DNA of 64,000 nucleotides, from positions 1 through 64,000 of the forward strand of contig JNEN01000804.1 in assembly GCA_000697355.1 (NCBI GenBank), in the 5' to 3' direction. Made by a program: the position numbers and the translations under genes. Below the pieces are notes generated by a model. The model did no database searches. It was given only the letters and a program-made list of their open reading frames with translations, and was not told the origin of the DNA. Shown piece by piece: positions 62,226 through 64,000 of this stretch (positions within the stretch are counted from its first letter, which is position 1; each line of letters opens with the position of its first letter). Source of the stretch: Syncephalastrum monosporum B8922 (lineage: Eukaryota > Mucoromycota > Mucoromycetes > Mucorales > Syncephalastraceae).

Positions 62226-64000
62226 ATGTCACATACAAGCAGTGAGCAGTTGATCCAAAATTACTTTTCACAAGCGAGCGATCCAAAAGAGGCGATTGAT
62301 GCCATTCAACGCGATCTCGGCAAGACTATCCTGCCAAACACTGAATTGCTGTACACGCTCTTGGAACTCTCGGGTTGCTCGCGAGCTCAGATTCACGAAA
62401 AGTGCTTGGAAGTCTTGAAGCGGGCTCTCATTCAAACGATTGAAAGCGACGATTTCGGCTACGATCAGTGAGTCTCTGTTTCCATTATGTGTTCTGTATT
62501 TGTCTGCATGGAGTGTCCTTACGCTGACTCTCGACTCGTTTGACAAGATACCGCACGCTTTTTCCGCGTGTTTTCAAATACATTGATAATGCGTACTTGT
62601 ACCCGATACCAATGGCTTTGCTGAAGAAGTTTGAGCAGTTCATCGATGACGACGTACTTGAAGAGCTCAAGAATGATACCCAACGATTCGATGTAATAAC
62701 ACGCACACACACATCTCGTAGTGGTACCCTAAAATTTCCATCGATCGCTGACATTGCTCCTCTAGAACTGCCCGCTTGTCGTAAAGCAACGCATCTGGAA
62801 AAAGAACGAAGAGTTCTTCCAAACACATGTGCTCGCTTTGTTGAACGAGTACCATTATGATGAAAAGATTGACATGCTGGCCATGAACATCCAACCCGAC
62901 AGCTACAAGGAGATCCTGAATACCAGGTATTCATCAGGTCAATCTATGGAGTAGTACACGCTAACTGAAGTCTAGACGGGAGCATTCGGTCGTGAACCGT
63001 CTGATACACATGATCAATGACGATCGGCAGCTCTATGATATGTTTGTCGATACGGCCCGACACATCTTTGGCTCTTCTCCCTACCAAAGCATCAGTGCAA
63101 TACGGGTCGACGTGCTGATGCGACTTCACGAGAAAAACGCGGACGAGGTAAGGTAGACCATGACCCATCTGTAGCTTGTCTAACAGAACCCTGCCAGGTG
63201 ATCTCCAAAGATGTTTGCCGTCAGCTGATCTTGGCCCTCGATACGAACACGCGGCATCTGGTGAGGAATGACGCGCTCATCAAGAGTATTCAGAAATGCT
63301 TCAAGCGCGTGTATAATGGCACGACTGCCTTCAAGTAAGTTGGGAGAATAACCATCGTTTGAGAATAGGGGAACACTGATATCTGCATAGCGACTACGCC
63401 ATGATTCTCATGGACCCACTTTACTCTACCTTCTTGGCATCCACCATCATCCACCTTTTGCAGCAGAGTGTCGAGGGAACAGTAAGTCGTTTCGTAGCTA
63501 TGGAGAGCAAGTGACATGACGTACAGATAACTGTTAGGCACCCAGCGGAGAAGTGGAGAGCATGATTGAATCGATCGCCAAGTTCCTCAACATGGGTGCT
63601 CAGATTCCATTCTATGCCGACAAGGAAAACGAGCTGCTCCCCTCGCTGGACAAACGGGCCGTCATGGATTTTGTGACGAAGCTGGCTATCCTCATATCGG
63701 AAGAAGAGGTACCGACTGCGCAGCGCGACATGACACCGATCGCGACGATCCAGGCGCGTGTGGGCGAAGATCAGGTGTGTCGCAAGATCTTTATCCAATA
63801 CTGTACCGCTCGTCTTGCTGCACGCGACATAAATACACTCTCGATTCTCTTACCCATCGTTGTGGATACGCTGCCGGAGAACGACGACAAGAACAATCTG
63901 GCGAGAGCCGCTCATATCTCTGCTTACGAGAGTCTCGGCAAGACCGTCCTCAATCTCATAACCAAGAACTATATGGTGGAGTGCGCTACGTCCTTGGCTT
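62226..64000 (+). CDS. NELF-B/COBRA1-like negative elongation factor subunit (partial, runs off the window)
   Basis: Similar to metazoan NELF-B, part of the complex that holds RNA polymerase II near promoters. Seven exons read in phase to the edge (62226-62467, 62548-62692, 62766-62926, 62976-63147, 63198-63334, 63391-63481, 63538-64000). Matches to human NELF-B occur in order. ILPNTELLYTLLELSG aligns with the LLPSLQSALPFLDLHG region, LVVKQRIWKKNEEFF with VEVKRQIWQDNQALF, and LYDMFVDTARHIF with LYDMVLQFLRTLF. DVLMRLHEKNADEV aligns with ELLMSLHDLDVGEI, and AMILMDPLYSTFLASTIIHLLQ with SMILCDPFAINTLALSTVRHLQ. The fold is an all-helical repeat. Only about 470 residues are inside the window; the C terminus is missing. 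The identification is from recalled family sequence, not from a search. Confidence 0.8.

Overview
This window is nuclear DNA from a fungus, most likely an early-diverging one (Mucoromycota/Mucorales-like). The genes carry many short GT-AG introns (about 40-110 nt), intergenic spaces are modest, and there are TATA boxes close to start codons and pyrimidine microsatellites. The gene set is fungal: a Cet1-type RNA triphosphatase, a Rho1 GEF of the Rom2 type, an Anp1-family mannosyltransferase, a P450-reductase fusion of the CYP505 type, and a single-chain type I fatty acid synthase. The Mucorales placement is inference. It rests on the fused FAS and on a NELF-B-like gene that is absent from the well-studied yeasts.

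Layout. 0-5.2 kb: queuine tRNA-ribosyltransferase, alpha-tubulin and mitochondrial porin (the last two convergent). 5.6-9.7 kb: an Anp1-family glycosyltransferase and a three-repeat Myb protein with two C2H2 fingers. 10.5-14.6 kb: GNAT acetyltransferase, MOSC/mARC-like protein and a secreted multicopper oxidase. 15.5-20.2 kb: PEX3, a small unrecognised gene and RHO1. 20.2-22.2 kb: no clear protein gene, but an imperfect CRE/CCAAT repeat array followed by a spliced-looking segment. 22.2-31.1 kb: RNA triphosphatase, Bem46-like hydrolase, a short-chain acyl-CoA synthetase ending in AKL, and the P450-reductase fusion with an unusual N-terminal domain. 31.1-35.3 kb: AT-rich gene desert with a Mutator-like non-autonomous element. 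35.3-39.8 kb: an I78-type peptidase inhibitor, a helical gene of unresolved or broken frame, and a short-chain dehydrogenase. 41.2-48.4 kb: Rho1 GEF (DEP-like/DH/PH/CNH), PA-TM-RING protein and ALY/REF mRNA-export adaptor. 49.5-62.0 kb: the 3,934-residue fatty acid synthase. 62.2 kb to the edge: a NELF-B homologue, cut by the window.

Functional links visible here: RHO1 and its probable exchange factor lie 22 kb apart; PEX3 and an acyl-CoA synthetase with a PTS1-like tail point to peroxisomes; and RNA polymerase II functions are represented by cap triphosphatase, ALY/REF and NELF-B. Coding exons were joined by hand from reading frames and GT/AG sites, and almost all junctions keep phase. The clear exception is 35.7-37.2 kb. 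No tRNA, rRNA or CRISPR was seen.
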